This document shows positions 1-5,568 of a stretch of DNA of 8,625 nt, in pieces. Position 1 is the stretch's first letter. Each line of letters opens with the position of its first letter. The stretch comes from CAZJGF01 sp964545665 (GTDB lineage: Bacteria; Chloroflexota; Dehalococcoidia; GIF9; AB-539-J10): positions 1 through 8,625 of the forward strand of contig CAZJGF010000066.1 of the NCBI GenBank assembly GCA_964545665.1, read 5' to 3'. The position numbers were made by a program, and so were the translations under genes. The notes below the pieces were generated by a model, which worked only from the letters and a program-made list of their open reading frames with translations, was not told the DNA's origin and searched no databases.

Positions 1-1104
1 GGACTGGTCATGCTCCAGTAGCCTCATGAAGCCGTAACCACCGAATATCTGGACACCCTCTCTGGCCATATCTGCAGCACATTCAGTGCCGGAGTATTTT
101 GCTGCTGCCGCCTCTGGTTCTGGGAACTCCACACCTTGATCCATCCGCAGGGCGGCTTTAGAGTACAGGTTTCGAGCATTCTCTATCTGAATCGCCCTCT
201 CCGCTATCCTAAACCGCCAGTATTGGAACTGACCAATCTTCTTCCCGAAAGCCTCCCTGTTCTTCATATACTCAACGCTTTCATCGAAGGCTGATTGGGC
301 CATACCAACACCACTGGCGCCAATTCCTACTCTGCCGTAGGTGAGTGTTCCCAGGGCGATATGCAATCCCTTGCCTTCCTCCCAAATAAGGTTCTCCACA
401 GGAACCTCTACATTATCGAAGTATATGTCGGAGGTCAATTGCCCCGCGTTGCCTATTTTCTTATCCGGCTCTCCAACCCTGCAGCCCTTCGAATCCAGGT
501 CAATGACAAGCATACTTAGCTTGCCGTCGGTATTGACCAGGGCGGTTACAAAATCAGCTACACAAGCGTTGGTAATAAAGCGTTTCTGACCATTCACAAC
601 GTATTTATCCCCCTTCTTGGTAGCCATTGTCTTTAAGGCGCCAATTGATAGATCAGTGCTGGCCGTGGGCTCAGTAGTGGCAAAACAGCCGATTCTCTCT
701 CCTGTTGTCATCGGCTTCAGATACTGCCGTTTCAAGAAGTCTGATCCATACATCAACGCGTGACCTGCTAGAATACAATGGACATCATAAATAGCAGCAA
801 TGCTATCGCTTACGTATGCCAGCTCTTCGACTGTCACTACTGTAGCGCAGACAGGATACTTCAGACCAAGACCTCCGACCTCTCTGGGGAATGGTATTTT
901 GTAGAAATCCTGTTTAGCGAGTTTATAGAAAATATCTGAGGGAAAATTCTCCTTGTGCTCCTCCTGGTGAGCAATCTGATACCCTACGGGCGCGATCTCC
1001 TTTACGGCGAATTCTCTTGCCTTCTTTCTTATTTGCTGGGTCTCTTCCGGCAAAAGCATATCGTGGTAGATTATGTCCTGCATCCTCGGTGGTAGTCTTC
1101 TCAT
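1..1104 (-). CDS. Acyl-CoA dehydrogenase, C-terminus cut by the window edge
   Basis: FAD-dependent acyl-CoA dehydrogenase, which introduces an alpha,beta double bond into an acyl-CoA and passes electrons to an electron-transfer flavoprotein or similar carrier. I translated 368 codons from ATG at 1104; the frame is open to base 1. The fold is recognisable in order: an N-terminal helical domain, the flavin/substrate motif CFATTEPTASTD (residues 140-151, usually TEPxAGSD), a beta domain with NGQKRFITNA (171-180), the helix with YGRVGIGASGVGMAQ (256-270), the FAD motif NREAFGKKIGQFQ (282-294) and QIFGGYGFM (352-360). The family is about 380-400 residues, so only the tail is missing, including the usual catalytic Glu region. 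The start is chosen on GGAGG at 1112-1116, 7 nt upstream; ATG at 1083 is an inferior alternative. It is the last visible gene of the leftward ferredoxin-AOR operon, 104 nt after AOR. The substrate cannot be told. Confidence 0.93.
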   Translation of the reverse strand, partial: MRRLPPRMQDIIYHDMLLPEETQQIRKKAREFAVKEIAPVGYQIAHQEEHKENFPSDIFYKLAKQDFYKIPFPREVGGLGLKYPVCATVVTVEELAYVSDSIAAIYDVHCILAGHALMYGSDFLKRQYLKPMTTGERIGCFATTEPTASTDLSIGALKTMATKKGDKYVVNGQKRFITNACVADFVTALVNTDGKLSMLVIDLDSKGCRVGEPDKKIGNAGQLTSDIYFDNVEVPVENLIWEEGKGLHIALGTLTYGRVGIGASGVGMAQSAFDESVEYMKNREAFGKKIGQFQYWRFRIAERAIQIENARNLYSKAALRMDQGVEFPEPEAAAAKYSGTECAADMAREGVQIFGGYGFMRLLEHDQS

Positions 1105-1134
1105 ATCAGTTCCTCCCCTTCGCATTTGACTGAT

Positions 1135-1211
1135 TAAAGCTCCGCCTCTTGCTGGTCTGTGCATTCAATCAGACAACAAATTTTCCAGATAGTAAGCTTG
1201 CGGAGCCTTTA
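1135..1211 (-). repeat. Intercistronic inverted repeat between AOR and acyl-CoA dehydrogenase
   Basis: The arms TAAAGCTCCGC (1135-1145) and GCGGAGCCTTTA (1200-1211) are complementary over 11 pairs with one bulged base, separated by 54 nt. The outer arm overlaps the AOR stop codon. In the leftward transcript this could fold into a long-looped hairpin between the two genes. There is no clear U-run after it, so I do not call it a terminator. It may be an mRNA-processing or attenuation element, or chance. Confidence 0.35.
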
Positions 1212-3155
1212 TTCGGCAAGTGAATTTTGCAGATCCTTTGCAATATCTCCCAGTTCGAGCTGTTCGAGTTTTCGCTTGGTTGGCCACCCCGAGTCTGGGT
1301 TCCATCCCCTTTCGTCGTAATACTCGGACAGAAGGGCAGCAAGGCGCTCCCGAGAGATCGGGCTGAATTCTTTGCCCTTCCAGCTAACTGTTTCAGTCAT
1401 CCACCTTTCGGGACCCATGTCTTGCTCTTTCTTGCCTAATCCGTCTCTCACCTTGAAGGCCTTCTCCACGTTCCATCTTCTCTCCATATCCCGCAGTATC
1501 GCAGCGGCGTCTTTTTCGATACCGGTTAGTGCGCTATAAATCCCGGCTATTCTATCTGCACCAAACACATTGTAAATAGAGCGAGCACAGATTCCCGTGG
1601 AATCTAAGAGGCTATAGAATTCGTCGTAGTACTTAGCGAGGCGAGGCACATTGTAGCCTCCCTCGTTACCACCTGTCGGTGTGTTAAGAATGACATCCTG
1701 GCGATCCTCAGGAACACCTATCATCTTCATGAGGGGCTTCAGAGTTTCAGGAGACATTACGGTACCTAGACTAAAGGTTTGCAGGGTAGGATAAGCCCCC
1801 TTGGTATTGGTAAAAAGTGAGAACATCTCTGGGCTGAAAATGGTAGTCCGTGGGTCATAGATAGTGTCCACGCCCTTCACATGGACAGCATACTTTGGAG
1901 CATCCCCACCAATCCTCTGCCCCATCCGATGACATCCTTCTGCTAAGAGGTTGCCAAACCCTTGTCTTAGCGCTATCTTAGGAATAAGCTCATGCATTAA
2001 GTCTGCTGAACCCCACTCCAACACCATTCCGTCGGTATCCTTCTGGGTTAGTATTCCCCTATCGTAAAGCTCGGTGGCATAGGCCACGGTATTGACTATG
2101 GAGAAGTAATCCATTCCATATCGATCACAAAGGTCTGCACACATGATGGTTTCCTCATAGTCCTTAATGGTATATGTGACGCCGAAGGTCTGAATTGTCG
2201 AAAGGATACAAGACAGAGAAGCTACCTTGCCATCGTACTTACCTCCCTTTACCTTTATGGCATGTTTACAACCAACAGGACAAGCCATGCAAGACACATC
2301 ACCATTTTTGAGCCTACCAATGAATTCCGCATTTCTGAAGAAGTTATCGTGTACACCTTCAAAACAGCCTTCTTGTTGGTTCTTAACTGGAAAGAGCCCT
2401 GAGCGTTCAAAGTGTCCCAGCCCAATAAGGGAGCCAAGCGCTCTCCATGCCGGGAAATAACGCTCCCCCATTATGTCTTTTTGAGCAGTGCTACAGAGTT
2501 CGCGAAATCTTGAGCGATCAGCTATCTCAATATCCTTTGTTCCCCGGGCGACAATGGCCTTAAGGTTCTTAGAACCCATCACCGCACCAAAGCCCTCCCT
2601 GGCAAAGAGAGAGAACTTATTAGAGTTTATAGAAGCGTACCTGACCAGGTTTTCCCCTGCTGGTCCAATGCAGGCTACGTTCCATTCATCTCCATACTTG
2701 CTCCAGAGGATGTCCGTCGTCTCCATGGCATCCTTGCCCCAGAGGTCACTGGCATCAAGGATTTCCACTTCATCATCCGAGACCTTAAGGTATACTGGCC
2801 TGTCTGCCTTGCCTGTGATCACCAGTTCATCGTAGCCAGCGAACTTAAGATTATACAGTCCTCCGGTACCCGAGTAAGCTAGGCTTCCAGTCTGAGGGGA
2901 TACTGCCATGAAACTGACTCTACCGGCACCAGGAGCAAAGGTACCAACTAAAGGCGGTACATTGATCAATATGGCATTTTCTGGTGAACTGAACTCTGTC
3001 TTAGGCTTTATGACCTTGTAGGCCAGCCTGGAGTTAATTCCTGGCCCACCAATAAAGTTCATCATAAGGTCTTTGGAGAGCGGCTCCGTCTCGCTAGTCT
3101 TACGGGTTAGATCAACATATAGGATCTTACCTGCATATCCTCCTATCTTTGCCAT
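1209..3155 (-). CDS. Aldehyde ferredoxin oxidoreductase family protein (tungsten-type)
   Basis: 648 residues, full length for the AOR family. These enzymes carry a tungsto- (or molybdo-) bispyranopterin cofactor and one [4Fe-4S] cluster, and oxidise aldehydes to acids with ferredoxin, or run in reverse. Visible marks are the N-terminal GYAGKILYVDLTR (6-18), IGPAGENLVRYASI (163-176), AREGFGAVMGSKNLKAIVARGT (185-206), and the cluster motif CxxCxxxC at C289, C292 and C296. The two pterin-binding motifs are DRYGMD (344-349) and DSTGIC (518-523), with C523 the expected fourth cluster ligand. All cluster ligands are therefore present. It starts at the ATG in TAATG, overlapping the ferredoxin stop by one base, which points to translational coupling and a two-subunit enzyme like AorAB. 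BamB of benzoyl-CoA reductase belongs to the same superfamily, so the substrate is open. The neighbouring acyl-CoA dehydrogenase suggests fatty or aromatic acid metabolism (inference). Confidence 0.95.
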   Translation of the reverse strand: MAKIGGYAGKILYVDLTRKTSETEPLSKDLMMNFIGGPGINSRLAYKVIKPKTEFSSPENAILINVPPLVGTFAPGAGRVSFMAVSPQTGSLAYSGTGGLYNLKFAGYDELVITGKADRPVYLKVSDDEVEILDASDLWGKDAMETTDILWSKYGDEWNVACIGPAGENLVRYASINSNKFSLFAREGFGAVMGSKNLKAIVARGTKDIEIADRSRFRELCSTAQKDIMGERYFPAWRALGSLIGLGHFERSGLFPVKNQQEGCFEGVHDNFFRNAEFIGRLKNGDVSCMACPVGCKHAIKVKGGKYDGKVASLSCILSTIQTFGVTYTIKDYEETIMCADLCDRYGMDYFSIVNTVAYATELYDRGILTQKDTDGMVLEWGSADLMHELIPKIALRQGFGNLLAEGCHRMGQRIGGDAPKYAVHVKGVDTIYDPRTTIFSPEMFSLFTNTKGAYPTLQTFSLGTVMSPETLKPLMKMIGVPEDRQDVILNTPTGGNEGGYNVPRLAKYYDEFYSLLDSTGICARSIYNVFGADRIAGIYSALTGIEKDAAAILRDMERRWNVEKAFKVRDGLGKKEQDMGPERWMTETVSWKGKEFSPISRERLAALLSEYYDERGWNPDSGWPTKRKLEQLELGDIAKDLQNSLAE

Positions 3156-3418
3156 TAGCGCACCTCCATCTTTCTAACTTTTATAATAGCATCCCAAGGG
3201 CAGTAGTCGGCACAGAAACCGCAGTTAGTACAATTTGGCAGGAAGCTGATCATGAACCTGCTTCCCTGCTCATATCTTGAGATGCTAAGTTTTGCCTTGG
3301 ACAAGCTGAAGACACCCTCAGTAAAATAGGAACAGGCTAATTGACAGGTTAAACACCCTGAGCACCTGTCTGAAGGTAAGTACATAGTAAACGGTTTAGC
3401 TTGGGCTGATTGTGGCAC
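3155..3418 (-). CDS. Two-cluster [4Fe-4S] ferredoxin, probable AOR electron-transfer subunit
   Basis: 87 residues from a GTG start at 3416-3418. Two cluster motifs are seen: CxxCxxCxxxC at C19, C22, C25 and C29 (RCSGCLTCQLAC) and again at C63, C66, C69 and C73 (NCTNCGFCADYCPW). They match the family of small iron-sulfur proteins encoded beside AOR-type enzymes, which relay electrons between the tungsten subunit and ferredoxin or larger partners. The start is set by a strong Shine-Dalgarno AGGAGG (3425-3430 on the plus strand reads cctcct), 6 nt upstream of the GTG. An open frame continues upstream to 3607, but that stretch holds the promoter and codes for a Lys/Arg-rich, non-conserved sequence, so I exclude it. 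Characterised AorA subunits carry four clusters; this one has two. Its stop overlaps the AOR start (TAATG). First gene of the leftward operon. Confidence 0.88.
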   Translation of the reverse strand: MPQSAQAKPFTMYLPSDRCSGCLTCQLACSYFTEGVFSLSKAKLSISRYEQGSRFMISFLPNCTNCGFCADYCPWDAIIKVRKMEVR

Positions 3419-3470
3419 TTCTCGCCTCCTTCTTTTGTTGAGTCTTCTTGTCTCTTGACGGGAGTTGATG

Positions 3471-3500
3471 ATAATAACAGAATCAGCGTCTCTGGTGCAA
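3471..3500 (-). promoter_or_regulatory. Promoter of the ferredoxin-AOR-acyl-CoA dehydrogenase operon
   Basis: Read leftward, TTGCAC (3495-3500) is followed after 18 nt by TATTAT (3471-3476). TG one base upstream makes an extended -10, TGTTATTAT (3471-3479). The -35 match is weak, the -10 good. The predicted transcript start near 3464 leaves a leader of roughly 45 nt that contains the ferredoxin ribosome-binding site. This agrees with the GTG start at 3418. Confidence 0.5.
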
Positions 3501-3561
3501 GGTGGTAGCAGCGCAAACTGATAGGAAAGTAAACAAGGATAACAAATCTTGGCGACTGGTA

Positions 3562-3570
3562 TGTTATAGT
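3562..3570 (+). promoter_or_regulatory. Extended -10 promoter for the transglutaminase-like gene
   Basis: TGTTATAGT at 3562-3570 is an extended -10 element (TG, one base, TATAGT). No good -35 lies 16-18 nt upstream, which extended -10 promoters tolerate. Transcription would begin near 3577, which places the gene's start downstream at 3609 or 3612 rather than at the TTG at 3576. It is back-to-back with the leftward operon promoter, the two -10 boxes being about 90 nt apart. Confidence 0.45.
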
Positions 3571-3608
3571 CATAGTTGCTCGAAAATGGGGTAGTAAGGC
3601 ATATCAAA

Positions 3609-4286
3609 GTGATGTTGAGAAGACTAGATTGGCAGAGAAAGAGGTTCTCAGGAGCAGGATGGGGAGTTTTTCAACGGTATTTCCCCTTATTTCTGATATT
3701 GTGGATCCTCTTTGTGCTATATCCCAACCCATTCAACTTGGTTATCAGCATGCAAAGGGTTATGAGCCCGGACATTGACCCTGATGCTGTCAGGTTCCTG
3801 CTAGGAGATTTTCCTTCCGATCCCGTAACAATAGAAGAAGTAGTTATGGAGAGAATACCCTATTATTACGACTGGGAAGTTCACAACATGCCATGGTATT
3901 TCCCGACCACCAGAGCAGTGTTGGAGAAGGGCAGGGGGGACTGCAAAGCCAGAGCTATAGTCCTCGCTTCCATTCTAGAAGCAAAACACATCCCATATCG
4001 CATTAACTCTTCGCCCATACACGTATGGGTGGAATATGAAGGCAAAGTGGAGACTTCGATTGAGAACCCTAGGGTCAGGTTTTACCAACAGGACCCTGAA
4101 ACAGGCAAAAAATTCTTCCAGATTCCTGATATTGGGTTGAGAGAGGTAATGAATTCGACTTGGCGAGGTTTTTGGCATCCTATGCCAGTTGTTAGGAAGG
4201 CCCTTTTGCTCTCAGGTATATTCATTTTGGCATTAATCAGGGTACTTTTGTACAAAAACAGGGCTGTAGGTATTGACAAGATTTAG
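3609..4286 (+). CDS. Membrane-anchored transglutaminase-like protein
   Basis: 225 residues from GTG at 3609; the ATG at 3612 is equally possible. A weak AAGG at 3596-3599 lies 9 nt upstream. A basic N-terminus is followed by a membrane segment (about residues 24-39, LFLILWILFVLYP), a soluble domain, and a second membrane segment near the C-terminus (about 197-215). The soluble domain would sit outside the cell if the basic N-terminus is cytoplasmic. It carries transglutaminase/protease-fold marks: GRGDCKARAIVLASIL with the nucleophile position C112, and SPIHVWVEYEG with H138. About 15 residues after the His, where the third catalytic residue (Asp) is expected, the sequence is SIENP, giving E152 or N153. 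It could be a cysteine protease-like enzyme with an altered triad or a non-catalytic domain. The substrate is unknown. It is followed 44 nt later by the DUF5679 gene, probably co-transcribed. Confidence 0.8.
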   Translation: MMLRRLDWQRKRFSGAGWGVFQRYFPLFLILWILFVLYPNPFNLVISMQRVMSPDIDPDAVRFLLGDFPSDPVTIEEVVMERIPYYYDWEVHNMPWYFPTTRAVLEKGRGDCKARAIVLASILEAKHIPYRINSSPIHVWVEYEGKVETSIENPRVRFYQQDPETGKKFFQIPDIGLREVMNSTWRGFWHPMPVVRKALLLSGIFILALIRVLLYKNRAVGIDKI

Positions 4287-4330
4287 CGCTTGTAGCAACA
4301 ATATAGAGAATTCAGAAAAAGGAGGGTGTC

Positions 4331-4474
4331 ATGGCAACAGCTTATTGTATGAAGTGCAGGAAGAAGGTCGAGATTAGAAATCCTAGGCAGATTACACTCA
4401 AAAATGGTAGACCTGCAGTACAAGGTGTCTGCCCTGGCTGCGGGACGAAGGTATTTAGAATAGGTAAAGCCTGA
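4331..4474 (+). CDS. DUF5679 small zinc-ribbon protein
   Basis: A 47-residue protein from ATG at 4331 to TGA at 4472-4474. It has a pair of Cys knuckles, YCMKCRKK (residues 5-12) and VCPGCGTK (33-40), separated by a basic segment with the family-typical TLKNGRPAVQG and the end FRIGKA. Spacing CxxC-x24-CxxC fits a single zinc ribbon. This matches the DUF5679 family, known to me from Chloroflexota and related genomes; its role is unknown, and nucleic-acid binding is only inferred from the basic ribbon. A strong Shine-Dalgarno GGAGGG (4321-4326) precedes the ATG by 4 nt. It lies 44 nt after the transglutaminase-like gene, with no terminator seen between them. Confidence 0.88.
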   Translation: MATAYCMKCRKKVEIRNPRQITLKNGRPAVQGVCPGCGTKVFRIGKA

Positions 4475-4628
4475 TTTCTTGACTACTCGCTAACTGTTTA
4501 GAGGGAGCAAGGGGGACTTCGAATCTGACTTCTCTTGGATGGTCAAAGTCCAGGGGAAGTAAAAAGGAACTTGGGAACTCGACCCCCAGTGGAATGTGAG
4601 AGCGGGTGACGTTGTCAAAGGGCTGGTG
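4475..4628 (+). other. Structured non-coding stretch, candidate small RNA or long 3' UTR
   Basis: No convincing gene lies between the DUF5679 stop and the terminator. In plus-strand RNA, 4528-4538 (ACTTCTCTTGG) pairs with 4550-4560 (CCAGGGGAAGT) over 11 positions, including two G-U pairs, with an 11-nt loop. A second shorter hairpin pairs ACTTGGG (4569-4575) with 4584-4590, with one mismatch. With the terminator that follows, this is three stems in about 130 nt. It resembles no RNA family I recognise (not tRNA, SRP, 6S or tmRNA). It could be a separate small RNA or simply the 3' end of the DUF5679 mRNA. Confidence 0.4.
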
Positions 4629-4670
4629 TCGCTCGCCTTCAGCAAATGAAGGCGAGCGATGTATTTATTT
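4629..4670 (+). terminator. Strong hairpin terminator at the end of the DUF5679 transcript
   Basis: A perfect 13-bp stem, TCGCTCGCCTTCA (4629-4641) with TGAAGGCGAGCGA (4647-4659), has a 5-nt loop GCAAA. It is followed on the plus strand by the T-rich TGTATTTATTT. This fits a Rho-independent terminator for rightward transcription. On the minus strand the same hairpin spans the last codons and the stop of the VLRF1 gene and lacks a T-run after it, so termination leftward would be weaker. Confidence 0.72.
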
Positions 4671-5391
4671 CGCCCAAGCTGTGATCTAAAGCTTCCCTGT
4701 CAGCATACCTCACATCTAGAATCCTTCCACAAATCTTGGCGGCTTCCGATTCGAGATACTTAGCCTCTTTTGAGAGTGGTTTGAGGATTAACCTGTTTCC
4801 TCCAAAGAAAATATAGTCCAGAGTCTGATTTTCGAATCTTTCCTCGATTCTATGGGCAACTTTTCTGAGGAAATCCTTTTTTGCCTCTTCGGTTCTCCTG
4901 GCAAATCTTTTCTGGCTGCTACCTCCTTTCTTGTGCTCCTTATGGATATAGCCAGTGCCAGTTTTTGATTCTAACAGGTTATCGCCATGGAAAATTCCGA
5001 TAGCATACGAGCCCCACGCCACCAGTACAACTCCTATGGTGTACTTCTTCTCCAGTATTTCCTGTAAAGCAGCAATGTCAGGTTTACCAAGTGAAAATTT
5101 GTCTTCACTAATGGGGAATGGCGGCAGCACTATATACTTGTAGCCGCTCGCCTGCCAGAATATGACTGCCCCTGTTCTATACTTCCCTGCTCCTTGAATG
5201 ACGGGTTTGCTATTAGCTAAATCTTTGATTTCGTCGAGCCATGTAATATATTTGGGATCCAGCGATAGTTCATTCATGTAATGAGGGAAAGAGGAGGGTT
5301 TCAAATATAGGGTTAGGCAATCTTCAGTGCTGGCTCCAAGTTCAGCCAGGAGCTTGTATAGCTTTCTTTTGGTAACAGCTTGCTTCTCCAT
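4639..5391 (-). CDS. Vms1/ANKZF1-type (VLRF1) peptidyl-tRNA hydrolase
   Basis: 250 residues. The decisive part is TGYIHKEHKKGGSSQKRFARR (residues 146-166): a glycine-rich loop with Q160 in GGSSQ, followed by a basic helix. This is the signature of the VLRF1 domain of eukaryotic Vms1/ANKZF1, the functional analogue of the GGQ loop of class I release factors. The loop is preceded by strands VVLVAWGSYAIGIFHGDNLL (121-140), typical of the eRF1 middle-domain fold, and followed by YIFFGGNRLILKPL (193-206). Family knowledge: such proteins release nascent chains from stalled ribosomes by cleaving peptidyl-tRNA. Bacterial members are predicted, mostly untested, ribosome-rescue factors in the cytoplasm. 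The start at ATG 5391 has no good Shine-Dalgarno site. The gene is alone on its strand, divergent from DegV and convergent with DUF5679. The stop lies inside the terminator stem. Confidence 0.85.
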   Translation of the reverse strand: MEKQAVTKRKLYKLLAELGASTEDCLTLYLKPSSFPHYMNELSLDPKYITWLDEIKDLANSKPVIQGAGKYRTGAVIFWQASGYKYIVLPPFPISEDKFSLGKPDIAALQEILEKKYTIGVVLVAWGSYAIGIFHGDNLLESKTGTGYIHKEHKKGGSSQKRFARRTEEAKKDFLRKVAHRIEERFENQTLDYIFFGGNRLILKPLSKEAKYLESEAAKICGRILDVRYADREALDHSLGEINTSLAFIC

Positions 5392-5439
5392 ACAGGTTCT
5401 ATCCCGTTATGTGCAATCTAAATGGCTGACCAGCGACAT

Positions 5440-5469
5440 ATTCTAAGCTCCTGGAGCAAGTATCATCAA
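5440..5469 (-). promoter_or_regulatory. Possible promoter of the VLRF1 gene
   Basis: Read leftward, TTGATG (5464-5469) is followed after 18 nt by TAGAAT (5440-5445), giving 4/6 and 5/6 matches to the standard boxes. The leader to ATG 5391 would be about 40 nt. The sites are plausible in spacing, but the consensus is modest. Confidence 0.35.
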
Positions 5470-5498
5470 TATCTTACTAGATTTCTGGTTAACTGAGC

Positions 5499-5525
5499 TT
5501 GCCATAGCTTCGGCGATGATATAAT
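5499..5525 (+). promoter_or_regulatory. Promoter of the DegV-radical SAM operon
   Basis: A perfect TATAAT (5520-5525) is preceded by TGA, giving the extended -10 TGATATAAT (5517-5525). A TTGCCA box (5499-5504) lies 15 nt upstream, a little close but tolerable with an extended -10. The predicted start near 5532 leaves a leader of about 37 nt before the ATG at 5569. This is the best promoter match in the window. Confidence 0.62.
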
Positions 5526-5568
5526 AGGGGGAGCAGTCTTTTAGTTCAAACTGGGAAGGTCGAGTGTA

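Noticed and set aside
295..589. Two rightward open frames inside the acyl-CoA dehydrogenase
   Set aside because: They are antisense to a strongly conserved coding frame and resemble no protein.
3419..3607. N-terminal extension of the ferredoxin frame
   Set aside because: It contains the operon promoter and Shine-Dalgarno site, its translation is Arg/Lys-rich with no family resemblance, and GTG at 3418 is well placed.
3576..3608. TTG start for the transglutaminase-like gene
   Set aside because: It would coincide with the predicted transcript start and has no ribosome-binding site; GTG 3609 or ATG 3612 fits better.
4475..4628. tRNA or known structural RNA
   Set aside because: The TTCGAAT at 4518-4524 is not flanked by a T-arm, and there is no cloverleaf or CCA; no SRP, 6S or tmRNA signature is seen.
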